NCBI GenBank assembly: GCA_947252755.1
Contig: CAMXWV010000009.1
Coordinates: 51,558-115,557 of the forward strand
Direction: 5' to 3'
DNA: 64,000 nt
Origin: an uncultured Dermabacter sp.
Lineage (GTDB): Bacteria > Actinomycetota > Actinomycetes > Actinomycetales > Dermabacteraceae
Within the stretch, counting starts at the first letter, position 1; each line of letters starts with the position of its first letter. The translations under genes were made by a program, and so were the position numbers. Of this stretch, positions 40,558 to 49,431 are shown piece by piece. The notes below the pieces were generated by a model. The model made no database searches, was not told the DNA's origin, and saw only the letters and a program-made list of their open reading frames with translations.

Positions 40558-40711
40558 GGGGTTCCTTCCGGCGTTGGCGGCAGTCAGCGGGCCGCGGCTC
40601 CCCAATGCTTCCGCTCGGGCCCACTGTGATGGGCCCAGCAACCAGGGGAGGCGACCTGCTGGCAACGGTGCCGCACGTCAATGGGAATACGGTACCTGCC
40701 GCGCCCGACAA
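40558..40711 (-). promoter_or_regulatory. TerC promoter and structured leader
   Basis: Minus strand TTGTCG (40711-40706) and TATTCC (40689-40684), 16 bp apart, give a likely promoter and a leader of about 118 nt. The leader contains GGGCCCA/TGGGCCC (40636-40617, 6-base loop) next to CCAGCA/TGCTGG and a later G-rich GGGGAGCC. Some TerC genes have yybP-ykoY manganese riboswitches in this place; the conserved core was not confidently recognised here. Confidence 0.45.
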
Positions 40712-40745
40712 ATGTCCGAGCTGTCACGCTCGAGTCACAGTCAGA

Positions 40746-41363
40746 TCACGCACACCCGCCCCTCTCTTCCAGCTCCAACAGCAGCCGCTTTGCCTCGCTG
40801 CCGCCCCGGTAGTCGCCGATCCGCCCATCGGAGCGGACCACGCGGTGGCAGGGCACCAGGATCGGAACCGGGTTCGTGGAGCAGCCGGCGGCAGCTGGCC
40901 GAACCGCGGCCGGGTTTCCAGCTCGCTCAGCGAGCTCGCGGTAGCTGATCCGTTCCCCGTACGGGATGGTGAGCATCGCCTGTTGGGCGGCGCGGCGGAA
41001 TCCGCTGCTCATGCGCTGGTCAACCGGCACGGTGAATGTGCGCAGAGCGCCGTTGAAGAATGCGTCGAGCTCCTGGATCGCGGCTTCCAGGTGCTGGAAG
41101 CGGGCGGCAGCCGGATCATCATCGACGGGGCCGATGGCCGCGGTCAGCTCCTTAATCACTTTCTCGCGCGGTTCACGGCGGAAGGCGATCCGCACAATGC
41201 CTTCATCGGTGGCGACGATCAGCAGTTCGCCCACGGGGCTGGCGGTGTGCGCGACCGCGATCGCATTCGGCTGCGCGGCGTGGTCAGCGTCTGCGATCGC
41301 ATCCGGTTTCGCGGCGTGGTCAACGGCGGCGCGATCAGCGCTGGCATCATCAGCTCCGGTCAT
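40746..41363 (-). CDS. Methylated-DNA-protein cysteine methyltransferase
   Basis: A 205-residue Ogt-type repair protein. The suicide Cys lies in PVPILVPCHRVVRSDGRIGDYRGG; SYRELAERAGNPAAVRPAAAG is the DNA-binding helix, and an N-terminal ribonuclease-like domain precedes it. It removes methyl groups from O6-methylguanine. The open frame extends another 500 bp upstream but that part is a shadow of nnrD; ATG 41363 overlaps the end of nnrD by 14 bp. The first ~40 residues are Ala/Asp repeats (DAIADADHAAQPNAIAVA) and unlikely to be structured. Confidence 0.9.
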   Translation of the reverse strand: MTGADDASADRAAVDHAAKPDAIADADHAAQPNAIAVAHTASPVGELLIVATDEGIVRIAFRREPREKVIKELTAAIGPVDDDPAAARFQHLEAAIQELDAFFNGALRTFTVPVDQRMSSGFRRAAQQAMLTIPYGERISYRELAERAGNPAAVRPAAAGCSTNPVPILVPCHRVVRSDGRIGDYRGGSEAKRLLLELEERGGCA

Positions 41364-42402
41364 GCTGACGCCCTTCGCCGGTGCCAGGCTCGCCAATGCC
41401 GGATTCGCCGGCGGTGGCCTCGCCGGTGCCAGACTTGCGGGCGGTGGCCTCGCCGGTGACCGCCGGCGTATTCTCCGCGATGATGGCCGGCACGGCGCGC
41501 GCAATGTCCGACGCGAGAATCGGCGCCCCCTCATTCGCGTCGGCGCAGGCAGCGCGTGCGGCGGCATGTCCGTGCAGCTCAACGGCCGACGCGACCACCT
41601 CAGCGAACACAGCCTGTTCCGCGGCCTCGCTGATGCGCGTGTGATTGAGGGCGAGGAGTCCGCCGATGAGGCCGGCGAGCGCGTCGCCGGTGCCGGCGGT
41701 GGCCAGCCGGCAGGTGGGTGCGGTGACCGCACGCAGTTCAGCCGCGCCAGGCTGGGCGATGAGAGTGGTGTGGCCTTTGAGGGCAACGGTCGCGCCGGTG
41801 AGGTCGGAAAGCTGCTGGGCATGGCTGGCGGGAGCAGCCTCAACCACATCCCGGCTGATCGAGGGGTCATGGCGCAGCGCGGCGAGCAGCTCAGCCGCCT
41901 CCCCCGCGTGCGGGGTCAGAACAGCGCGCCAGTCCACGCGGTCCGCGAGACCGCTCGTGCCGAGCAGAGACAGCGCGCCCGCGTCCAGCACAAGGAACGG
42001 AGTCTCGGTGGTGGACCAGTCATCCGCCTCATCAAGCAGGGCATCAATGCGGTCGTGGGCGCACTGTTCAGCAGCGGGCCCGGTGGCGGGCCAGGTGCGA
42101 CCGTGATTGAACGGGTCCTCAATGTCCCAGCCGGAGCCCGCCACGATCACCTGGGAGCGGCCCGGGGCGAGCACCGCCTCCGGCACCCGCATGAGCACAA
42201 GTGTGCCCACTTCCGCGGGGGCGCTGACGCGCACCATGCCGATGCCGGTTCGGGCAGCGGCCTCCACTCCGATCAGCGCTGCGCCCGGATAGGCGTGGGA
42301 GCCGGTGGCCATCGTCACCACCCCGCGGGTGTATTTGTGGTCGAGCGGACCCGGTGCGGGAAGGTGGCGCGGCAGGTATTGAAGAGCGGGCAGCGCGGTC
42401 AT
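41350..42402 (-). CDS. nnrD: ADP-dependent NAD(P)H-hydrate dehydratase
   Basis: A 350-residue ribokinase-like enzyme that repairs hydrated NAD(P)H. GSHAYPGAALIGVEAAARTGIGMVRV, VLDAGAL, LTPHAGEAAEL, ALKGHTTLI and ATAGTGDALAGLIGG (catalytic Asp) are the YjeF C-terminal domain signatures. The epimerase half usually fused in other bacteria is absent. The last ~35 residues are Gly/Glu/Thr repeats encoded by a 30-bp duplicated DNA stretch (41411 and 41441), an extension unlike the family. Overlaps the methyltransferase gene. Confidence 0.9.
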   Translation of the reverse strand: MTALPALQYLPRHLPAPGPLDHKYTRGVVTMATGSHAYPGAALIGVEAAARTGIGMVRVSAPAEVGTLVLMRVPEAVLAPGRSQVIVAGSGWDIEDPFNHGRTWPATGPAAEQCAHDRIDALLDEADDWSTTETPFLVLDAGALSLLGTSGLADRVDWRAVLTPHAGEAAELLAALRHDPSISRDVVEAAPASHAQQLSDLTGATVALKGHTTLIAQPGAAELRAVTAPTCRLATAGTGDALAGLIGGLLALNHTRISEAAEQAVFAEVVASAVELHGHAAARAACADANEGAPILASDIARAVPAIIAENTPAVTGEATARKSGTGEATAGESGIGEPGTGEGRQHDRS

Positions 42403-42450
42403 GCCGCGAGTCTAGGAGCACCGGCCGGGTGCGCCCTGGGCAGCGCGTCG

Positions 42451-42555
42451 GCCTCACCGGCCTGAGCCATCACCGGCCCGATTCATCACTGGCCTGGGCC
42501 ATCACCGGCCTGGGCCATCACCGGCCTGGGCCATCACCGGCCTGAGCCATCACCG
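42451..42555. repeat. 16-bp tandem repeat array
   Basis: About six units based on CCATCACCGGCCTGGG, three in a row perfect (42497-42544), lie between the end of the MalY-type gene and the start of nnrD. No gene is seen here. Alternating GGCC and CATCACC blocks give local dyad symmetry. Confidence 0.85.
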
Positions 42556-42565
42556 AGCCGGATCC

Positions 42566-43858
42566 TCACCGGGCAGGCTCTTTGCCAGCGTGGATCGCTG
42601 ACACGGCGCTGACAATCCGGTCAACGGCCTCATCGAGCACCGCATCGCTTGTGCCCGCGTTCAGCCGCACACACCGGGTGCTTCCCGGTGCGTATGACTC
42701 CCCCGGTGAGCAGAGCACCCCGGCGCGCTCCAGCAGAATGTCTGCCAGGGACGCCTCGGCCTGCGGCGTTGCCGGTGCAGCATCACCGAGGATGGCGCGG
42801 GCGGCTGCGCCAGCGCACGCTGCCGTCAGCTCCCCCTCCGAGCCGGCGGGGGCAGCAGCCGACGGGGCGCTGTCCCACAGCCCTGGAACGTCCGTGAAAT
42901 CCAGCCACAGCAGGTAACCGGCCTCCGGATCCCGCACCCGCACTCCCGGGATCTCCTCACGCAGCCGCGCCGCAATCCGGCGGGTCCGCTCCGCAAGCAG
43001 AGTGCGCACGGTCTCGATCCACGGATCACACGCGGGAGAGAACGCAATCGCGCCGGCCACTACGCCCAGGTGCCCCGCGTCATTCCCGCCATCCAGCGCC
43101 GCCGGCAGATCCGGACCCGTCTCATCTTTCACCAGCAGTGACGCTTTCAGACCCGCCAGGTTCCAGCCCTTCGACGCGGACGTGATGCACACGCCCACCC
43201 GGCGCGCAGCATCGCTGACCGTCAGGAACGGAATGAACTGCGCATCGGGGTGCACAAGCGGGGCGTGGATCTCATCGGCCACCACCACTGCTCCATGATG
43301 GTCCGCGAGCGCTGCAAGCTGTTCCAGTTCGCTGCGGCGCCACGCCCGGCCGATCGGGTTCTGCGGGTTGCCGAGCAGCATGACTCGCACCCCATCGGCA
43401 AACGCACGCTCGATCGCCTCGAGGTTCGGGGCGCCGCTGTCCGCGCAGGACGGTGCATCCTCGCAGGTCAGCCCTGCCCGCTGCACCCAGTCGAAGAACG
43501 CGTTGTACATCGGAGTGGTCACCAGCACGCGACCGTCCCGACCAGCGAACTGCCGCAGCAGAGCCCCGCCGGAGGCGCCGAGATCCGGGAACACGCGGCA
43601 CTGCGCAGGGTCCACGTGCCAGGACCAATGCCGGCCGGCGAAGCCGGCGAACGCGTCGGCGAAATCCCGATGGGTGCCCGGGTAGCCGGTGTCGCTGAGC
43701 TCCACCATCTCGTGCAGCCGCTCGGTGATGGCGGGAGCCAGGCGCACGTCCATTTCCGCCACCCACAGCGGCAGTTGGTCCCCGCTGACCACGGACCATT
43801 TCTTCGAGGTGCGGCGGCGGAGTTCGGGCAGCGGAATCGCGAAGGGATCAGCGCTCAT
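42566..43858 (-). CDS. MalY/PatB-type PLP-dependent C-S lyase or aminotransferase
   Basis: A 430-residue fold-type I PLP enzyme. LPLWVAEMDVRLAPAI near residue 30 is the MalY/PatB signature; SASKGWNLAGLKAS holds the PLP lysine, and NPQNPIGR and VVADEIHAPLV bind cofactor. Such proteins cleave cystathionine to homocysteine or act as aminotransferases. An insertion near residue 335-375 is rich in Ala/Ser. ATG 43858 follows GGAAG. A frame that extends 450 bp further upstream is a shadow of the helicase gene. It lies 20 bp after the helicase stop, so they may be co-transcribed. Specificity is not visible. Confidence 0.88.
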   Translation of the reverse strand: MSADPFAIPLPELRRRTSKKWSVVSGDQLPLWVAEMDVRLAPAITERLHEMVELSDTGYPGTHRDFADAFAGFAGRHWSWHVDPAQCRVFPDLGASGGALLRQFAGRDGRVLVTTPMYNAFFDWVQRAGLTCEDAPSCADSGAPNLEAIERAFADGVRVMLLGNPQNPIGRAWRRSELEQLAALADHHGAVVVADEIHAPLVHPDAQFIPFLTVSDAARRVGVCITSASKGWNLAGLKASLLVKDETGPDLPAALDGGNDAGHLGVVAGAIAFSPACDPWIETVRTLLAERTRRIAARLREEIPGVRVRDPEAGYLLWLDFTDVPGLWDSAPSAAAPAGSEGELTAACAGAAARAILGDAAPATPQAEASLADILLERAGVLCSPGESYAPGSTRCVRLNAGTSDAVLDEAVDRIVSAVSAIHAGKEPAR

Positions 43859-43877
43859 GGCTTCCACGATACGGCAC

Positions 43878-46800
43878 TCACACCGTGTGATCAGCGGCAG
43901 AATCGTCGCTGAGCAGGGAGCGGATGTCCTCCACGCTGAGCGCAGCGGAGAAGGCCTCTCCCCCATCGGTGAGCGAGGAGAACAGCGCGGCCTTCTTCTC
44001 CTGCAGGGCGAGCACTTTCTCCTCGATCGTGTCCGCCGCCACCAGGCGGTACACCATGACGTTCCGGGTTTGGCCGATCCGGTGGGCACGGTCCACCGCC
44101 TGCGCTTCCGCGGCCGGGTTCCACCACGGATCCAGCAGGAACACATAGTCCGCTTCGGTGAGGGTGAGGCCGAACCCGCCCGCTTTGAGGGACATGAGGA
44201 ACACCTGCGAGGCGCCGGCACGGAACTCGGCAATGACCTCCGCACGGTTGCGGGTGGAACCGTCCAGATAGGAGAACGCAACGCCGCTCTCATCGAGCCG
44301 GTCCGCCACACGGCGCAGGAATGAGGTGAACTGGCTGAACACCAGCACCCGGTGGCCCTCTGCCAGCACCTCGGTGAGCGTGGCGAACAGGGCGTTCAGC
44401 TTGGAGGATTCGATGCCGGCGTGTTCCCCGTCATCCACAATCGCCGGGTCCAGCGCCAGCATCCGCAGCAGCGTCAGCGAGCGGAACACAATGAACCGGT
44501 TCTTGTCCATCTCATCCAGCAGACCGAGCACCTTTTTGCGCTCACGCTGCAGAACCGAGTCATAGAGCCGGCGATGCGCGCTCTCCAGCTGCACCCTCAG
44601 CATCTGTTCCTGCTTGCCTGGAAGATCCTTCGCCACCAGCTCCTTCGTGCGGCGCAGCACGAACGGGCGGATCCGACGCCGCAGCACCTCCATCCGCTCC
44701 GGGTGCTCACCGGACTCGATCGGCTGCGTGAAACGCTTCTGGAACCCGATGCGGGAAGGGAACAGTCCGGCAGCGGTGAGGGACAGCAGCGCCCACAGGT
44801 CCGCAAGCGAGTTCTCCATGGGCGTGCCGGTGATCGCGAGGCGGAACGGTGCCTGCAGAGACTTCGCCACCTGGTGCACTCGAGCGGCTCGGTTCTTCAC
44901 GAACTGCGCCTCATCCAGGATCAGCCCGTCCAGTTCCATGCGCTGGAAGTCAGCGGAATCGATCCTCAGGATCGTGTAGCTCGTGATGATGACGTCCGCT
45001 CCGGCAGCCTCATGATCAGCCCAGGTACCGCGGGCTCGGCGGGTCTGGTCGATCACGCGCACATCCAGGCTTGGAGTGAAACGCTCGGCTTCATCACGCC
45101 ACACGGACAGCACACTGGACGGCGCCACCACCAGGAACGGCTTCGGTGAATCTCCGGCGGCGGCTTGGCGCTCACGGGCGAGCGCGATCAACGTGAGGGT
45201 CTGCAGCGTCTTTCCCAGGCCCATGTCATCGGCGAGGATCCCGCCGAGCTGGTGCTCCCACAGGAATGTCAGCCAGCGCAGCCCGTCCCGCTGGTACGGG
45301 CGCAGCTGCGCGTGCACACAAGCGGGCACCTCCGGCTCCGGCAGCGTCTCCAGCTGCAGCAGCCGCCCAACGGACCGCTCCCATTCGGCGCAGACCCGCG
45401 TCTCTTCGGCGACGGCGTCGATGTCCTCCCAGAGGTCCAGGTGGTAGTGGGAGATCTGCTGGGCGTCCGGTTCCCATTCGGCGATCTGTTCGCCCTCGCT
45501 GATCAGGCGTCGCAGCACGTCGAACTCGGGCCGGTCGATCGAGAAGTAGGTGCGGTCCGGCATCAGCACCGCGGACTGTCCCTTTGCCAGTGCGGTGAAC
45601 AGGGTGGGGAAGGCAATGGAGTGCCCGTCGATCGTGATCTGAAACCCGAGGTCGAACCAGTCGTTTTTACCGGGCTGCGGGGTCTGTGTGACCCGCACAT
45701 GCGGGGCGACGTCGAGCTCCCGGTATTCATGGCGGGTGCCCGTGATCTGCACGGACACGTTGTCCTCTTCAGCAAGACGGTCCAGCACGTCACTGGTGAA
45801 CTGCGCGGTGTCCACCCCGTGCAGCCGCTCGGTGTGATCCTGGCCGGCGGTGGGCCACAGCATCCGCACGCGGGCGAGCACCTCATCCTCATGCTCTAGC
45901 GTCCGACGCGTTCCGCGGGCCTGGTCGATCGGCAGCGTCCGCTCCGGGTCGTGATAGCGCCAGGACCAGGTCAGATCTAGTGCGTCACCGCGTGCATACT
46001 GCGCGCGCAGGTGCAGGGTGGCGGGCCGAATCGTCGGAAGCTGAACAGAGTCATCTCGCGCGGTGACCGGCACTGAGCGGCGCAGCCGCGGGTACGCCTC
46101 CGCAAGGAAAACCTCCCGCTCCTCAGCTGGGATGAGAAGCGGCTCTGGTCGGGCAAGCAGACTCTGGAGCTGGCTCGGCATGGGCTCTCGCAGGCCGGCG
46201 ATGAGCAGGTCGAACTGGGCGCCGGTCCGGCCGGCGCGGGATGCGCCGGTGATCGCCAGTACGCCGTGCGCGCCAAGCGCCCGAACCGGGGAGTGTTCGA
46301 CCCCGTCGATCGTGACCGCCGGAGACAGGGTCAGCGACGGGGAACCGGCGGATGCGGCGGGCACGCCGGATGCGGCGGGTTCTGCAGTTGCGTCGGGCTC
46401 GGCGGGCGCACCGGACTCGTCGCCTGCGTCAGGCTGGGCGCCCACCACCAGCCCCACCTCGGCGGTGTCCCCGAGCGTCACCGAGCGCACACTGCCCAGG
46501 CCCACGAACTCCACCCCGGCATCCCGCGCTGCCGCGAGCGCCTCCCAGATCAGGTCCGTGTTGATGGAGTTGATCCACAGGTGCTCAACCGTGCCGGACA
46601 CGTGGGAGCGTTCCGATTCCGCCACGGAGAAGATCCGGTGCAGCGCCTCCGCATGGGGCAGTTCATAGCCAAGATCCCGCATCCGGAACTCGAAGGTGCG
46701 CCAGCTGAGCCCGGATTTGATCCAGCGGTTGGCTTTGCCCCGCTTCAACGGGCGGATCTTGAGGAACAGCGTCTTGCCGGCAGTGATGTGCTCCGGCGTG

Positions 46801-47384
46801 GCCGGCTCCTGCCCCCACTGGTAGGCAGCCCGCTCCAGACGCTCCGCGTCCAGCTCGAATCCGATGGCGAGCGGAACCGGCTCAGCGGTGTTCTCTGTGC
46901 TGTCATCACGCAGCAGGCTGGACAGCGCGGTGCGCCATTCGGACACTGCCGGCCTGGCGGGTGTCTCCTTCTCCCGTTGGGCATCGGTGCTTGGGCGGTC
47001 GCGTCGGCGAACAGCGTCCTGTGAAAGGGCAAGCACAACAGCGGCGCAGTGGGCGCAGTTCATGGCGATCGGGCAGGTGCACAGGCCCACTGTGGGCTGC
47101 CACTGCGGCAGGTTCGCCTCCCGGTCTCGGGTGTGACGTTCGATCAGGGTGACTTCACAGCTGAACGGCTGGCCGACGCCGTCCTGCACCCAGCCGGTGC
47201 CCACTCTGCGACTGGAGTTCCAGCCCAGGTCGAACACGTCGTCAGCGTCCACCAAGCGCTGCGCTCGCTCTACGGCACGCTCGCCGAAGAACGGAGCCAG
47301 GGAGCGGAGCGGAACATACGGCAGCTCGGGGGCGGACTCGGTGCTGCGGCGAGTGCGGATGGGCAAGCGGTCGGGATCGGCCAT
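43878..47384 (-). CDS. SWIM zinc finger-containing SNF2-family helicase
   Basis: A 1168-residue protein. The SWIM finger (CTCPIAMNCAHC) is at about residue 102. Residues about 680-920 form the first SNF2 ATPase lobe: ADDMGLGKTLQTLTL (Walker A), LILDEAQFVKN (DEAQ box), ITGTPMEN. Residues about 960-1160 form the second: VLVFSQFTSFLRRVAD, YLDGSTRNRAEVIAEF, LKAGGFGLTLTEADYVFLLD and DRAHRIGQTRNV. An intervening Ala/Gly/Glu-rich stretch near 325-350 is a likely linker. Bacterial SNF2 proteins resemble RapA and the HepA group and probably remodel nucleic acid-protein complexes. No restriction or methylase genes are next to it. Confidence 0.9.
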   Translation of the reverse strand: MADPDRLPIRTRRSTESAPELPYVPLRSLAPFFGERAVERAQRLVDADDVFDLGWNSSRRVGTGWVQDGVGQPFSCEVTLIERHTRDREANLPQWQPTVGLCTCPIAMNCAHCAAVVLALSQDAVRRRDRPSTDAQREKETPARPAVSEWRTALSSLLRDDSTENTAEPVPLAIGFELDAERLERAAYQWGQEPATPEHITAGKTLFLKIRPLKRGKANRWIKSGLSWRTFEFRMRDLGYELPHAEALHRIFSVAESERSHVSGTVEHLWINSINTDLIWEALAAARDAGVEFVGLGSVRSVTLGDTAEVGLVVGAQPDAGDESGAPAEPDATAEPAASGVPAASAGSPSLTLSPAVTIDGVEHSPVRALGAHGVLAITGASRAGRTGAQFDLLIAGLREPMPSQLQSLLARPEPLLIPAEEREVFLAEAYPRLRRSVPVTARDDSVQLPTIRPATLHLRAQYARGDALDLTWSWRYHDPERTLPIDQARGTRRTLEHEDEVLARVRMLWPTAGQDHTERLHGVDTAQFTSDVLDRLAEEDNVSVQITGTRHEYRELDVAPHVRVTQTPQPGKNDWFDLGFQITIDGHSIAFPTLFTALAKGQSAVLMPDRTYFSIDRPEFDVLRRLISEGEQIAEWEPDAQQISHYHLDLWEDIDAVAEETRVCAEWERSVGRLLQLETLPEPEVPACVHAQLRPYQRDGLRWLTFLWEHQLGGILADDMGLGKTLQTLTLIALARERQAAAGDSPKPFLVVAPSSVLSVWRDEAERFTPSLDVRVIDQTRRARGTWADHEAAGADVIITSYTILRIDSADFQRMELDGLILDEAQFVKNRAARVHQVAKSLQAPFRLAITGTPMENSLADLWALLSLTAAGLFPSRIGFQKRFTQPIESGEHPERMEVLRRRIRPFVLRRTKELVAKDLPGKQEQMLRVQLESAHRRLYDSVLQRERKKVLGLLDEMDKNRFIVFRSLTLLRMLALDPAIVDDGEHAGIESSKLNALFATLTEVLAEGHRVLVFSQFTSFLRRVADRLDESGVAFSYLDGSTRNRAEVIAEFRAGASQVFLMSLKAGGFGLTLTEADYVFLLDPWWNPAAEAQAVDRAHRIGQTRNVMVYRLVAADTIEEKVLALQEKKAALFSSLTDGGEAFSAALSVEDIRSLLSDDSAADHTV

Positions 47385-47732
47385 CCCTCCAGGCTAACCG
47401 GCCCCAGCGGCACGTATAGCCCCGAAAGAGCGCGCGTATACCCCCGAAGGGGTAGAGAAACCTGGGCGGACCGGCACGTCGTGTGGCCAGAATCTCTTTT
47501 GGGGCGCTCTGCAGCTGGACCGAATTGCCGCCGAACGCTTCCGCACCCTTGTGCGCTGGAGGTTTGATGCTCCAGGGGCGCGCCCGAGATGGCGGCTCTC
47601 GATTGCGCCAGATCACATCGGAACTGTTTCTGCAGGCTTGAGGGACTGTCTGGGCCGCCCAGGAACCGGCTGCGTGTTATCCACAATCGCCGGTCACCTT
47701 TCTAATCGTTCCAATGAGCTTTACAGTGAGAA
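47385..47732. other. Non-coding divergent gap
   Basis: About 350 bp between the helicase start and the secreted-protein promoter region. No convincing gene. One perfect DnaA box TTATCCACA is at 47677-47685, alone. Short frames on both strands have no ribosome sites or family signals. Confidence 0.5.
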
Positions 47733-47745
47733 GCGTTATTAACGC
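47733..47745. promoter_or_regulatory. Short palindrome upstream of secreted repeat protein
   Basis: GCGTTA, a central T and TAACGC make a perfect 6-1-6 inverted repeat 16 bp before ATG 47762. A regulator site is possible; no -10/-35 pair is clear. Confidence 0.3.
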
Positions 47746-47761
47746 CGATTTTGGAGAAGCC

Positions 47762-49045
47762 ATGTCCTCACCCCGGATCAGCCGTCGTTCCATTGCGAAG
47801 GGCGCAGCCTGGACGCTGCCAGCAGTCTCGATCTCGAGCCTTGCACCCGCGCTCGCCACTTCCCCCGCCGACTGCCCGCAGACCTGGACCGCTGAAGCGG
47901 AGATCCGCTACAACGAGTACTACTACTCCACCCGGTACTTCCTCGAGTCGGTGAACCTCAGCGAGCTCAGCCCGAAGAACGCCAACATGATGAACGGCAA
48001 CTTCGAGATGCAGCACTGGTACACCCCGAACAGCAAGTCCATCTACTGGCGTCTCATCATCGGCCTGCCGATGGGTGCTGAGCCGGGTGCAACGATCACC
48101 TTCCCGATCGACTCCTCCTGGAAGAACGTGGTGTTCGAGCACCAGAAGGGCCTGAACGAGGCCGAAGGCTTCGCCCGGTTCAAGCCCTGGGCGGCTCACG
48201 CATACAGCACCAACCTCTCCACGGCGAAGGTGTCCGTTGACGAAGGCGCCGGCACGATCTCCGTGACCTTCCCCGACGCGATCCCGGTGGGCGGCGCGGG
48301 CCTGCTGCGCTTCAAGGCAGACCCGGCCGTGGGTGTGGATGCCCTCGAAGCCGGCGGCACTGTGCAGTTCGCCAAGGCCGTCATGGAGTTCGAGCCGCAG
48401 GTGTGCGAGCCGACCACTCCGCCGGTGGAGGACCCGAAGTGCGAGAGCGCCACGATCAAGGCTGACTCCCGCATCGTGTACACCGACCCGGACTACTCGA
48501 TCGAGAACTTCGATGTTCTGCAGAACCTGACGATGACCCCGCCGGCTGACTTCCAGATGCAGCACTGGTGGAACTCCCACACGCAGAAGCTGTACTGGCG
48601 CCTGGCAGTGGGCATTCCGCAGGGCGCAGAAGCCGGCGCGCAGATCTTCATCCCGTTCGATGAAAGCTACAACTGGACGGGACAGTCCAGCCTGCAGCAG
48701 CTCAGCCTGGCCCGCTTCAAGCAGCACATGCCGACTGTGGCAGACCAGTACAGCACGGAGCTGCCGGCAGCCGATGTGGCTGTGACCGACGGCGGATTCC
48801 TGGTCACGTTCGCCGCTGCGCTCCCCAAGGGCGCTGCGGGCATGTTCGAGTTCAACGCTCTCCCCAACGGCGGACCCGCCGCTGTGGAGGCCGGGGACAC
48901 CTACCGCTCCACTGCCTCGATGGACTTCATCCCGGCAGTCTGCACCCAGCCGGTGCCGCCGGTGAAGGAGAACCCGGTGGAGCCGGACCCGGTGGTTGAG
49001 GAAGACAGCTCGGGCGAGCCGGCTGGCAGCGACGGCGGCGAATGA
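47762..49045 (+). CDS. Tat-exported surface protein with two tandem repeat domains
   Basis: A 427-residue protein. ATG 47762 follows GGAGAAGCC; an in-frame ATG 48 bp earlier lacks a site. The signal SPRISRRSIAKGAAWTLP is of Tat type. Two homologous domains follow, about residues 40-215 and 222-390. Each has the pattern (F)xMQHWxxxxxKxxYWRLxxGxPxGAExGAxIxxP, then YSTxL and a strand VGGAGLLRF/KGAAGMFEF, and begins and ends with a Cys. The tail is Pro/Glu/Asp-rich (VKENPVEPDPVVEEDS), with no LPxTG or membrane anchor. The function is not recognised; a beta-sandwich adhesin-like role is a guess. Its signal resembles that at 18438. Confidence 0.72.
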   Translation: MSSPRISRRSIAKGAAWTLPAVSISSLAPALATSPADCPQTWTAEAEIRYNEYYYSTRYFLESVNLSELSPKNANMMNGNFEMQHWYTPNSKSIYWRLIIGLPMGAEPGATITFPIDSSWKNVVFEHQKGLNEAEGFARFKPWAAHAYSTNLSTAKVSVDEGAGTISVTFPDAIPVGGAGLLRFKADPAVGVDALEAGGTVQFAKAVMEFEPQVCEPTTPPVEDPKCESATIKADSRIVYTDPDYSIENFDVLQNLTMTPPADFQMQHWWNSHTQKLYWRLAVGIPQGAEAGAQIFIPFDESYNWTGQSSLQQLSLARFKQHMPTVADQYSTELPAADVAVTDGGFLVTFAAALPKGAAGMFEFNALPNGGPAAVEAGDTYRSTASMDFIPAVCTQPVPPVKENPVEPDPVVEEDSSGEPAGSDGGE

Positions 49046-49100
49046 TCGTCTCCGGTCGTGCGTCGGTGACTCCGGGAGCGAAGGCGGCGGCTCACAGTAG

Positions 49101-49200
49101 CGCGCCTGTTGCCTCCGGGGCGCGCCTGTTGCCTCCGAGAGTGCGTCGGCTGACTCCGGCCGTGCGCCTGTTGCCTCCGGGGCGCGTCGACTGCCTCCGG
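49101..49200. repeat. 20-bp tandem repeat downstream of secreted protein
   Basis: Five units of 20 bp based on GCGCCTGTTGCCTCCGGGG; units one, two and four are close copies. They follow the stop of the secreted protein by 55 bp. A more decayed unit may lie at 49055. Confidence 0.8.
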
Positions 49201-49228
49201 TAGCGCACTGACCGCCTGACAACCGCAC

Positions 49229-49268
49229 AAGGGGCCGGGTTCTGCATCACTGCAGGGCCCGGCCCCTT
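49229..49268 (+). terminator. Strong hairpin terminator
   Basis: AAGGGGCCGGG (49229-49239) and CCCGGCCCCTT (49258-49268) form a perfect 11-bp stem; an inner CTGCA/TGCAG extends it. A short TT-T follows. It would end the secreted-protein transcript after the tandem repeats. Confidence 0.75.
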
Positions 49269-49301
49269 TCGCAACGCTTCCGCACCGCTTGGTCCATCGA
49301 A

Positions 49302-49349
49302 GTTGCAGATATCCGATCTCAACGCCGCGAATAGCCGGATATCTGCAAC
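49302..49349. repeat. Perfect 14-bp inverted repeat D
   Basis: GTTGCAGATATCCG (49302-49315) and CGGATATCTGCAAC (49336-49349) around a 20-base loop, 83 bp before the hydrolase start. It is a second hairpin right after a terminator, so termination is not its obvious job. Sequence differs from palindromes A-C. Confidence 0.8.
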
Positions 49350-49431
49350 CTAGTTTCCCCAAGCCGCGGCCGCCGCCGCGTTGAGCGCGCCCCGGCCGCA
49401 GCTCGAGCCCGGCGGGTGTTAGCGTCCCACC

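Noticed and set aside
40746..41870. 374-residue form of the methyltransferase
   Set aside because: The upstream 170 codons are antisense-like Pro/Arg text overlapping nnrD in another frame; ATG 41363 gives the family length.
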